The translations under genes were made by a program, and so were the position numbers. From Bacteroidota bacterium (GTDB taxonomy: Bacteria; Pseudomonadota; Alphaproteobacteria; Puniceispirillales; Puniceispirillaceae), in NCBI GenBank assembly GCA_009936825.1, contig JAACDV010000046.1:1-6308 (forward strand): a stretch of DNA of 6,308 nt, given 5' to 3'. Below, one piece after another: positions 1 through 6,271 of this stretch. Every line of letters begins with the position of its first letter. Within the stretch, counting starts at the first letter, position 1. Below the pieces are notes generated by a model that made no database searches, was not told where the DNA came from, and saw only the letters and a list, made by a program, of their open reading frames with translations.

Positions 1-762
1 AAGGGCATCTATGGCCCGCCCGCAGGCAAGCGCTATTCGGTCTTCGTTGACGACGTCAACATGCCGCAGCGCGAGGTCTACGGCGCGCAGCCGCCCATCG
101 AGATCCTCCGCTTCTGGCTCGGCCACGGCGGCTGGTACGACCGCAAGACGCAGGAGTGGCACAAAATCATCGACATGTCCTTCGTCGGCGCCATGGGCCC
201 GCCGGGTGGGGGACGGCAGATCGTTACGAATCGCTTCCTGCGTTACTTCTCCTTCCTCTCGTTCCCCGAGCTCGAGGACTCGTCGATGACGCAGATCTTC
301 GACGTCATCCTCCGCACTTTTGTCGAGGCTTACCTGCCACCCGACATCCTGCCATGTGTTGGGCCCATGATCGCCGCCTCGCTCGACATGTACGCGACGC
401 TGCTCAAGGAGCTGCTGCCGACGCCGGCCAAGAGCCACTACACGTTCAACTTGCGCGACATCGCCTCAGTGATGCAGGGCGTTCTCGCCGCGAATCCAAA
501 GACGACGAACGAGCCTGCTGACCTCATTCGGCTGTGGGTGCACGAGAACCTGCGCGTTTTCCGTGACCGCTTGGTCAACGAGGACGACCGTTCGTGGTTT
601 GACGGCCAGCTGCGCATCCTCATCCCCAAGTACTTTCAGGGCGAGGCGTTTGCTAAGGCCGACGTGAACGGCAACGGCTGCCTAGAATGGGAGGAGGTCG
701 TCCACTGCGAGATCCCCCACTTGATCTACGGCGATTTCATGGACCCGAATGTCGATGATCGC
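1..762 (+). CDS. Axonemal dynein heavy chain fragment (AAA3 module, DNAH1-like), partial at both ends
   Basis: This frame is open from the first base and encodes about 254 residues of a eukaryotic ciliary dynein heavy chain, the ATP-driven motor of the axoneme. Seen in order: a KGIYGPPAGKR lead-in; a Walker B-like VFVDDVNMP (residues 14-22) in the DD form common in axonemal dyneins; EVYGAQPPIE and GHGGWYDRK; the sensor-I region GAMGPPGGGR (63-72) followed by TNRFLRYF; YTFNLRDIASVMQG (147-160); and LWVHENLRVFRDRLVNEDDR (178-197), which resembles DNAH1-type inner-arm chains. An EF-hand-like loop lies at residues 221-232, before LIYGDFMDPN. The AAA3 Walker A should lie upstream of the window. 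Full heavy chains exceed 4,000 residues, so this is a small internal part. There are no introns, and codon third positions are mostly G or C, unlike the DNA to the right. Dynein similarity stops near 750-762; the frame runs on to a stop at 885, but that tail is antisense to the hyuA-like gene and is not dynein. Family assignment is firm; the DNAH1 subclass is likely. Confidence 0.93.
661..696 (+). other. EF-hand-like calcium-binding loop inside the dynein fragment
   Basis: The 12 codons read DVNGNGCLEWEE. This fits the canonical EF-hand loop: Asp at 1, Asn at 3 and 5, Gly at 6, a hydrophobic Leu at 8 and Glu at 12. The preceding GEAFAKA and following VVHCEIPHL could form the flanking helices. 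From memory, human DNAH1 has a shorter stretch at this point with no such loop, so it looks like a lineage-specific insertion at the end of AAA3, before AAA4. The motif match is direct; calcium binding is inferred. Confidence 0.6.
751..762. other. Junction between eukaryotic dynein DNA and bacterial DNA
   Basis: Reading rightwards, dynein-like residues continue as GDFMDPNVDDR, ending at 762. Reading leftwards on the other strand, hyuA-like residues continue as HGTTLATNAIID, ending at 751. The 12 bases gtcgatgatcgc can therefore be claimed by either side, meaning the two sources probably share a short stretch of identity here. There are no inverted repeats, target-site duplications, integrase genes or tRNA ends around it. 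Short shared bases at an abrupt join between opposite-strand genes of different domains of life are typical of chimeras made during amplification, cloning or assembly. The exact breakpoint is uncertain by about 10 bases. Confidence 0.8.
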
Positions 763-1008
763 ATTTGTGGCCAGAGTAGTGCCGTGAACAACTTGTGTGA
801 CCTCGCTCAAGTTCATTTTCGCTTTTATCAAAAGCTCTTCAATCCCCATCATAGCGCCATAAGAAGGATCAACGGGGGTCGTTAATGACTTGTGCAGAAC
901 TAATTCCTGCTTGCTTTCATCAAAGAGAACGAAGTCGGTAAAGGTTCCCCCGATGTCTATCCCAACACGAATTTCACCAGCAGGAACTTCTTTTTTGTTT
1001 TTTGACAT
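751..1008 (-). CDS. Hydantoinase/oxoprolinase family protein, N-terminal fragment
   Basis: About 86 N-terminal residues of a HyuA-like protein are encoded from an ATG at 1008. RVGIDIGGTFTDFVLFDE (residues 14-31) is the first phosphate-binding motif of the actin/hexokinase-type ATPase fold in the hydantoinase A/5-oxoprolinase N-terminal domain, and VVHGTTLATNAI (73-84) is the second conserved block. Such enzymes cleave cyclic amides such as hydantoins or 5-oxoproline, often using ATP and often with a HyuB-type partner; they act in the cytoplasm. The substrate cannot be told from this piece. Full-length relatives are roughly 650-700 residues, so about 85% is missing. The loss is at the junction: codons to the left read antisense dynein, although the frame stays open down to 682. 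The ribosome-binding site is weak, with AGTGGA a few bases before the ATG. The gene diverges from the efflux operon and could share its control region. Confidence 0.88.
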
Positions 1009-1046
1009 TTTATTCCACTTTAATGTTTTTAATCAGTATCTAAACG

Positions 1047-1076
1047 ATCATAATTAATGTCCATTATGACCCTGAA
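1047..1076 (-). promoter_or_regulatory. Candidate promoter of the hyuA-like gene
   Basis: On the - strand, TATGAT (1052 to 1047) matches five of six bases of the sigma70 -10 consensus. TTCAGG (1076 to 1071) would be a poor -35 at 18-bp spacing. Transcription would start near 1040, leaving a leader of about 30 bases before the ATG at 1008. The weak -35 suggests the site may need an activator or may be a chance match in A/T-rich DNA. Confidence 0.3.
1048..1069. promoter_or_regulatory. Overlapping inverted repeats, candidate operator
   Basis: TCATAAT (1048-1054) and ATTATGA (1063-1069) are a perfect 7-bp inverted repeat with an 8-base gap. Nested in it, TAATG (1055-1059) and CATTA (1062-1066) form a second perfect dyad with a 2-base gap and a centre shifted by two bases. 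The outer left arm overlaps the candidate -10 of the hyuA-like gene, so a bound dimer would block it. No regulator gene is present in the window to name a binding family. A/T-rich DNA yields such dyads by chance fairly often. Confidence 0.35.
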
Positions 1077-1221
1077 GGCCGCTGCATCACACATGTAACG
1101 CGCCCAATGATAGTCGTCGTCTGATTGGCGAGATATAAGGGTTAATACTGTTTAGGTTAATCGAAAATGTTTTTATGTGCAGAGCGTAACTATCTGTTTG
1201 CCGGCCGCGGTGCTGGCCCGG

Positions 1222-1249
1222 TTGTCGAACTTACGTCTCTGATCATAAG
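1222..1249 (+). promoter_or_regulatory. Weak sigma70-like promoter candidate for the efflux operon
   Basis: TTGTCG (1222-1227) and CATAAG (1244-1249) each match four of six consensus bases, with a 16-bp spacer. Transcription would begin around 1256, about 65 bases before the GTG start. No better pair was found closer to the gene, but the match is modest and the true start could lie further upstream. Confidence 0.25.
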
Positions 1250-1304
1250 AAGTTTTCGCGTTGCCGAGGCCGCATTAATCAGTTATCACAACGAATGGTT
1301 CCAT

Positions 1305-1310
1305 AGGGAG
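1305..1310 (+). promoter_or_regulatory. Ribosome-binding site that supports a GTG start at 1321
   Basis: AGGGAG is the only good Shine-Dalgarno sequence upstream of the fusion-protein gene. It lies 10 bases before GTG 1321 but only 1 base before the in-frame TTG at 1312, so it argues for GTG. The in-frame ATG at 1402 has no comparable site. Confidence 0.5.
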
Positions 1311-1320
1311 TTTGTTTGCT

Positions 1321-2886
1321 GTGATTATTCTGGATTCCAAGCCTATCATCCGGCGATTATCTGCTAATCGTTTCCGCTTTTGGTCAAAGTTTACCCGGGC
1401 GATGGTTACCGGAATATTAGCAGTTTCTGCCGCCGGTCTGGCGCCTGCATTCGCGCAAAGCTTTGGTGGACGCGCTGCCACCGTTGCCGTTGCTGAGGCT
1501 GGCGAAGATGTGCTGGCGTTCTTCACAGACGTTCAGGGCCGGGTTGCAGCAGGCCAATCAACGTCCATTACCGCAAGCACAAACTCCATCTTCGAAATGG
1601 TGGATTTGAAGCTTGGTGACAGGATTAAAGCAGGAACCGCGGTTGCCGTTCAGGATGCAACTGACCTAAAGCACCGGTTAGCACTGCTTCGTGAGCAAGA
1701 TACCGAGGCACGGTTAAAGCTGGCCCAAGCCGATCAAGGCATTGCTGATGATAAAATTCTGGTCGGATTGCTGGAATCACAAATTCAACTTCTGGAAGGA
1801 AAAGCCCAGCGCGCTGAAACCTTGGCGTCACGCAATGCCATCACAATTGATGTTGTCGAAACATCGCGCAATGCGGTGATCAACGCTCGCCAGCAATATG
1901 CTGCGCGCCGCGCCGCGCTGTCCAACAAGGGATATCAGCGCCAGCTTGCCGAGGCGAGCCTGTCACGGATTGCGCTGGAGATTGAGCAAACCAAACGCGA
2001 TATCGCCGCAACGAAAATCGTGGCGCCTACGGATGGTCAGATCATTTTTATCACTCCCGCCCAGCGTGGATACAGCCGCGAGGGTGATGTTCTGGTACGC
2101 ACACGCGGCAAAGACGCCTATGAGGTGGAGGCTGAAATTCCGCTGGAATATCTGCGCTTTGTCGCTATGGCCAAAAATATTGATGCCCTTGATTATTACG
2201 GCACAGCAATCCGGCTAAAGACGCGTCAGTTTCTTCCGGTGCAAAATGTTCGAACCGGCACCCAATCGGTTCGGTTTGTTGTGGCGGGTGACATGCCGCC
2301 CTCTCTTCTGGCTGAAAATGCGCCAATCATCTTAAAAATCCCCACAACATCTCCGGCCCCTGTCGTGACAGTGCCAAAAGATGCGGTTATTCCGGTCAGT
2401 GGCGGGCATGTGCTGTTTGTTGCCGAAGACGGCGTTGCTGTGCAAAAACGCATTCGTCTTGGCAATGCTGCCGGTGATAATTTTGTTGTGTTGAGCGGCA
2501 TAAATCCGGGCGAGTTGGTTATTACGCGCGGAGATGAAGGCCTTGTCGACGGCAAGAAAATCAAAATCGGTGATCCGGCATTGCGCCCAAAGGGTCCTGA
2601 AGGTGAAAAATGGACGTTGAACTGGACTACTCGCCGGGGGCCTGCGTCAGGTGATCTTCTTTTGGGAAAAGAAAAATCGCTGTTTAATGACGAGGAGGTC
2701 GAAGTTGTTCGCGCCGGAAATGACATCAATTTCATCGGCAAGCTGGTATTACCGTTCGGTGTCTTGGATCTGGAGTTTTCCGGAACAATCGACGGTGATA
2801 ACATGGCCGGAGGCCTCGTCATGCGCGGCCTACCGGGGGGGCGTGAGGCAGAAATGGAATTCACCGGAACACGGGATAGCAAATAA
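1321..2886 (+). CDS. RND efflux periplasmic adaptor (membrane-fusion protein) with extra C-terminal domain
   Basis: This is the periplasmic adaptor linking an RND pump to an outer-membrane channel. From GTG 1321 it has 521 residues. A basic stretch (RRLSANRFRFWSKFTRA) precedes a hydrophobic segment ending APAFA, a signal peptide probably cut after residue 45 (AFA|QS). Next come a lipoyl half-motif (about 74-115, with VDLKLGDRIKAGTAV), a long helical hairpin (about 117-232, rich in Ala, Gln, Glu and Arg), the second lipoyl half KIVAPTDGQI (232-241), a beta-barrel region (about 265-345) and a membrane-proximal region (VVTVPKDAVIPV to VDGKKIKI, about 348-415). Residues from about 429 to the end form an additional beta-rich domain not usual in this family. 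The gene overlaps the pump gene by one base. Starts considered: TTG 1312 (524 residues, site too close), GTG 1321 (chosen), ATG 1402 (would give a short-headed signal peptide). There is no lipobox cysteine, so it is probably not a lipoprotein. Confidence 0.88.
   Translation: MIILDSKPIIRRLSANRFRFWSKFTRAMVTGILAVSAAGLAPAFAQSFGGRAATVAVAEAGEDVLAFFTDVQGRVAAGQSTSITASTNSIFEMVDLKLGDRIKAGTAVAVQDATDLKHRLALLREQDTEARLKLAQADQGIADDKILVGLLESQIQLLEGKAQRAETLASRNAITIDVVETSRNAVINARQQYAARRAALSNKGYQRQLAEASLSRIALEIEQTKRDIAATKIVAPTDGQIIFITPAQRGYSREGDVLVRTRGKDAYEVEAEIPLEYLRFVAMAKNIDALDYYGTAIRLKTRQFLPVQNVRTGTQSVRFVVAGDMPPSLLAENAPIILKIPTTSPAPVVTVPKDAVIPVSGGHVLFVAEDGVAVQKRIRLGNAAGDNFVVLSGINPGELVITRGDEGLVDGKKIKIGDPALRPKGPEGEKWTLNWTTRRGPASGDLLLGKEKSLFNDEEVEVVRAGNDINFIGKLVLPFGVLDLEFSGTIDGDNMAGGLVMRGLPGGREAEMEFTGTRDSK
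2605..2883 (+). other. Extra C-terminal beta-rich domain of the membrane-fusion protein
   Basis: After the usual end of the adaptor (VDGKKIKIGDPALRP) about 90 further residues follow. They begin EKWTLNWTTRRGPASGDLLL and include the spaced motifs FIGKLVLPFG, LDLEFSGTIDGDNMAGGL and the terminal MEFTGTRD. Alternating W/T/G strands and the FSGT-DGD-M-G then F-GTR pattern resemble a small beta-barrel-like (lipocalin-like) module that I recall as a C-terminal add-on of other bacterial exported enzymes. That resemblance is from memory. It would be periplasmic, near the inner-membrane end of the pump; its role is unknown. Confidence 0.5.
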
Positions 2887-5800
2887 TGGGCCCCCTGATC
2901 AAAACAGCGATTGAGCGGCCAGTCGCCGTTCTCGCCCTTATTATGCTGACGGTTCTATTTGGTGTTGTTGCGCTGCGTAGCATCCCGATCCAGATGAGCC
3001 CTGATATTGAAAAACCCATTCTAGAAGTCCGGGTGAACTGGCCCGGAGCGTCTCCTGAAGATGTTGACAGGGAAGTTGTGGCAAGGCTGGAGAGCGAGCT
3101 TTCCGGATTAAACGGCGTTGAAGAGCTGGTGTCGTCATCACGGCGCGGGCGCGCCAGTGTAACGCTGACCTACAATGTCAGTCAGGATATGGATAAGGCA
3201 CTGGTTTTGCTGCTTAGCAAGCTGTCCTCGGTCACCGGGCTGCCGCAGGATGCCCGCACGCCTGAAGTTCGCACATCGAATTCAGATGACAGCCCGATTG
3301 CGAGGCTAGCGCTAGTGGCCAATCCGGGGGTTGAGGTTGATCTTGAAACCCTGGGCAATTTCTTGGAAACGCAAGTCGTTGAGCCGCTTGGCAGGGTCAA
3401 CGGGGTCGCTGAGGTTACGTTCTTTGGCGGCGGTGCCAAGGAAATGCGCGTCTTTATTGATCCGGCAAAACTGACCCAATACCGGTTGACTTTGACCGAG
3501 GTTATAGATGCGCTGCGTTCATCCTCTTCGATGATGAGTGTTGGTGTTGTTAATGAGGGCAAACGGACCTATGCAGTGCGGACCGAGGCGGTAAATTACA
3601 CGCCCGATGCTGCCGGTGACATTGTTGTTCGAACGGACATTTCGGCAACAGGAACCCTTGTTCCCCTGTTACTGAAGGATATTGCGACCATCGAGTTGCA
3701 ATCAATGCAACGATCAAGCTATCGCAGATTGAACGGCGAGGGCGGGGTGATCATCAATGCGCTGCGATCGCAGGGGACGAACGTCGTTGAAACTATGGCG
3801 CGTCTTCGCGTTGCGATTGACGCGTTAAATGCCGGCATTCTTGATCGGCGCGGACTAACTTTGAAAGTTGTCTATGACGAAACCAAATATATTGCCTCGG
3901 CGATTGATCTTGTTCAGCAGAATATCTGGATTGGCGGCTTGCTGGCGCTGGCGGTTCTTTTGTTGTTCCTGCGCAGTATCCTGCCGACGGTGATCGTTTT
4001 TGCTGCTATTCCTGTATCGGTGATTGGCACTTTTGTTGCGATTGCGGGCTTGGGCCTTTCGATTAATGTGATCTCACTTGCCGGACTGGCTTTTGCCGTT
4101 GGAATGGTGGTGGATGCCTCGATCGTCTCGCTAGAGAATATTTTTCGTCTACGCCAACGCGGCATGTCTTCCCAGATGGCCGCCTATCATGGCGCGCGTC
4201 AGGTATGGGCGCCTATTCTGGGATCAGCGCTGACGACGATTATTGTATTTATTCCGGTGCTATTGCTGGAATTGCCTGTGGGCCAATTGTTCCGCGATAT
4301 CGGCATTGCCATTTCGGTTGCCGTTCTTATTTCGGTCGTTGTTTCGGTGACGGTAATTCCGGCGCTGGCCGCGCGGTTGCTGTCGGGGTCCTCTGACCGC
4401 TATTCAAACCTTTTTAAGATTCCCGGGCTGGATCATGCCGCTGCTGCTTTCTCGGCGTTAATTGTGGGGTATGCAAGGCTGACGGTCCGGCGCTCGCTTA
4501 TCGGGGTTTTAGTGGTGAGCGCCGTGGTCATCGGAGCGGCCAGTTTCAGTGCCCGCTTTATGCCGCAACTGGATTATCTGCCTGACGGAAACGCCAATTT
4601 CGCCTTTGGCCGGATTTTCACTCCGCCCGGCTATTCAATGGATGAAACCCTGCGTATTGCCGAGAAAATGGAAGCAGCGGCGCGCCCCCTTTGGGAAGGC
4701 AAGGCCGAACCCGGCGGGCCGCCAGCAATCGAACGCTTTTTCTTTGTAGCCTTTCCGGGCGGTGCCTTTGCCGGAGCGTCAGCGGTTGACCCAACGCGGG
4801 TATCCGAGTTGCAAATGGTGTTGATGCAGCCGATTTTCTCTGAGCCGGGTGCCGGGGCATTCGTGCGTCAGGCATCGCTATTCGGGCGGTCGGTTGGCGG
4901 CTCACGCTCTATCCGCATCGACATTACCGGCCCCAGCCGGGAAGCGGTTTTGCCGGTTGCTTATCAGGTGAACGCAAGATTGGCGGAGTTATTCCCGCGT
5001 ACCGAGGGCAATCAGGTGCGGGCTATTCCGAACCTTGACAATGGCGCGCCGCAAATCCGGATTACACCTGATTTGGCATCCTTGGCGCGGGCAGGTGTTT
5101 CGGTTCGTGAGGTGTCATCTGCTGTGGATGTTTTCAATGACGGTGCCAACGTCGTGCAGATACCGATCGGCGGTGAGCTGATCGACCTTGTTGTGGCTGG
5201 CAAAAACGCCACGAAATTGACCGCAGCCGAGCTGTCCGATATTCCGATTATCACGCGGGCTGGCGGTATTTTGCGTCTTGGCCAGCTTGCCAAGATTGAA
5301 ATCGTCAGCGCGCCCGAGCAAATTCGCCGGATTAGTGGGCGCCAAGCGCTGTCCTTGCAATTGCGCCCGAACGAGCAAGTCCCGCTTGAGCAGGCAGTAT
5401 TGCGAATTGAGAGCGAGCTTGTCGATACGTTGCGCGAAAGTGCGGGCGAGGCGGGTGTCAGCATTACGTTGAGCGGAGCTGCTAGTGCGCTGGACGCGAC
5501 ATGGCAGGCGATGAAGACCAATGTTCTGATCGCGCTTGGCGTGATTTTCTTGTTGATGGTTGTCCTGCTGCGAAACTTCTTATTGCCGCTGATTATTCTG
5601 CTTGCCGTCCCTGTGGCCGGTGCGGGCGGTATTGCCGGATTGGCGTTTTTGAACATTTATATTCGCCAGCCGCTGGATATGCTGACCATGCTGGGGTTTG
5701 TTATTCTGACCGGTGTCGTGGTGAACAACGCCATTTTGATGATCGAACAGGCGATGCTGCATATCCGTGAAGATGGTATGGAAATTGGCGATGCTGTGGT

Positions 5801-6056
5801 TGAGGCAACTCAAAACCGTATTAGACCGATTTTCATGTCAACGCTGACATCGCTGTTTGGCCTGGTGCCGCTGGTGATTTTCCCGGGGGCGGGCGCTGAA
5901 CTCTATCGCGGGCTTGGTGTTGTGGTCTTTGGTGGCTTGGGGCTGTCAACCCTTGCAACATTGATCATTGTCCCGCCGTTACTGGCGCTGTGTCTGCGTA
6001 GCCCGTTTGGGCGCGGTGTCGCTGTACAATCAAAAATAGATGTTGATGCTGCCTAG
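2886..6056 (+). CDS. RND efflux transporter permease subunit (HAE1/AcrB-like superfamily)
   Basis: The 1,056-residue product is full length for an RND pump, which uses the proton gradient to export substrates from the inner membrane and periplasm. It has the family's duplicated plan: one membrane segment (about 11-30), a large periplasmic part (31-340), six segments (345-362, 367-388, 394-415, 443-463, 470-495, 537-556), a second periplasmic part (557-875) and five more segments (880-896, 899-921, 931-955, 984-1000, 1009-1036). Diagnostic stretches are RPVAVLALIM, IQMSPDIEKPILEV and NWPGASPEDVD near the start, GMVVDASIVSLENIFR in TM4, VVVNNAILMIEQ in TM10 and RIRPIFMSTLTSLFGLVPL in TM11. The AcrB Asp407 equivalent is D410, but Asp408 is replaced by A411 and Lys940 by N947. 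The ATG overlaps the adaptor's stop codon (TAATG), implying coupled translation and matched amounts. No TolC-type gene follows. A heavy-metal (CzcA) role is not supported by any motif I can identify; the substrate is unknown. Confidence 0.95.
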   Translation: MGPLIKTAIERPVAVLALIMLTVLFGVVALRSIPIQMSPDIEKPILEVRVNWPGASPEDVDREVVARLESELSGLNGVEELVSSSRRGRASVTLTYNVSQDMDKALVLLLSKLSSVTGLPQDARTPEVRTSNSDDSPIARLALVANPGVEVDLETLGNFLETQVVEPLGRVNGVAEVTFFGGGAKEMRVFIDPAKLTQYRLTLTEVIDALRSSSSMMSVGVVNEGKRTYAVRTEAVNYTPDAAGDIVVRTDISATGTLVPLLLKDIATIELQSMQRSSYRRLNGEGGVIINALRSQGTNVVETMARLRVAIDALNAGILDRRGLTLKVVYDETKYIASAIDLVQQNIWIGGLLALAVLLLFLRSILPTVIVFAAIPVSVIGTFVAIAGLGLSINVISLAGLAFAVGMVVDASIVSLENIFRLRQRGMSSQMAAYHGARQVWAPILGSALTTIIVFIPVLLLELPVGQLFRDIGIAISVAVLISVVVSVTVIPALAARLLSGSSDRYSNLFKIPGLDHAAAAFSALIVGYARLTVRRSLIGVLVVSAVVIGAASFSARFMPQLDYLPDGNANFAFGRIFTPPGYSMDETLRIAEKMEAAARPLWEGKAEPGGPPAIERFFFVAFPGGAFAGASAVDPTRVSELQMVLMQPIFSEPGAGAFVRQASLFGRSVGGSRSIRIDITGPSREAVLPVAYQVNARLAELFPRTEGNQVRAIPNLDNGAPQIRITPDLASLARAGVSVREVSSAVDVFNDGANVVQIPIGGELIDLVVAGKNATKLTAAELSDIPIITRAGGILRLGQLAKIEIVSAPEQIRRISGRQALSLQLRPNEQVPLEQAVLRIESELVDTLRESAGEAGVSITLSGAASALDATWQAMKTNVLIALGVIFLLMVVLLRNFLLPLIILLAVPVAGAGGIAGLAFLNIYIRQPLDMLTMLGFVILTGVVVNNAILMIEQAMLHIREDGMEIGDAVVEATQNRIRPIFMSTLTSLFGLVPLVIFPGAGAELYRGLGVVVFGGLGLSTLATLIIVPPLLALCLRSPFGRGVAVQSKIDVDAA

Positions 6057-6195
6057 AGTCAGCTGGTGCCGCAATTTTTGAGATTTTTGCAAGCTTTTGG
6101 GGTTGTACGTTGCTGTTTCCACACCATCATGTATAAAATGATCAGGTCGGATATTTTTGGTTAGACCTTGTGAGTGACTGAATTTTGATACCTAA

Positions 6196-6223
6196 ACTGC
6201 ATAAATTTGGACTGCACAAATTA
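6196..6223. repeat. Imperfect tandem direct repeat, 15-bp period
   Basis: ACTGCATAAATTT (6196-6208) is followed after GG by ACTGCACAAATTA (6211-6223): 11 of 13 bases agree, with a 15-bp period. It could be two half-sites for a regulator of a gene to the right or a simple duplication; two copies are too few to say. Confidence 0.4.
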
Positions 6224-6243
6224 CTCCGCAATCGCCGGGCAGG

Positions 6244-6271
6244 TTGGGCGTCAGGGTTTGCATCCGCCCAG
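6244..6271 (+). terminator. Weak hairpin, doubtful terminator
   Basis: TGGGCG (6245-6250) pairs with CGCCCA (6265-6270), with a possible T-G pair outside it and a 14-base loop. The following bases, tctttaat, are only modestly T-rich, and the hairpin lies about 190 bases past the pump gene. It might end the efflux transcript, or be coding DNA of a neighbour. Confidence 0.2.

Larger units (their letters stand above)
1009..1320. other. Divergent intergenic region between hyuA-like gene and efflux operon
   Basis: These 312 bases separate two genes transcribed away from each other, so they should hold both promoters. The half next to the hyuA-like gene is A/T-rich and contains overlapping inverted repeats; the half next to the efflux operon contains one weak sigma70-type candidate and an AGGGAG ribosome-binding site. 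I see no tRNA, riboswitch-like fold or convincing small gene here. Confidence 0.7.

Noticed and set aside
682..750. Continuation of the hyuA-like frame to a stop at 682
   Set aside because: Residues after NAIID do not fit the family and are the antisense of conserved dynein sequence.
763..885. Continuation of the dynein reading frame to a stop at 885
   Set aside because: After about 762 the residues no longer resemble dynein and the DNA is antisense to the conserved N-terminal motifs of the hyuA-like protein.
1022..1175. Ten-base direct repeat AATGTTTTTA at 1022-1031 and 1166-1175
   Set aside because: It is low-complexity and A/T-rich with only two copies, easily due to chance.
1312..1314. 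TTG start for the fusion protein
   Set aside because: The AGGGAG site ends only one base before it, too close for initiation; GTG 1321 is better placed, though not proven.
1167..1367. 66-codon + strand reading frame upstream of and overlapping the fusion-protein gene
   Set aside because: It has no ribosome-binding site before its ATG, overlaps the start of a well-supported gene, and its product shows no recognisable motif.
2226..2882. Long - strand open frame (218 codons) inside the fusion-protein gene
   Set aside because: It is antisense to a clear adaptor gene, rich in Ser, Thr, Pro and Arg as expected from codon mirroring, with no domain motif.
5012..5656. Long - strand open frame (214 codons) inside the pump gene
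   Set aside because: It is antisense to conserved RND sequence and its composition looks like a mirror of the coding strand.
6145..6169. Possible hairpin AGGTC ... GACCT with a 15-base loop
   Set aside because: A five-base stem with a long loop and no T-run after it is not a credible terminator.
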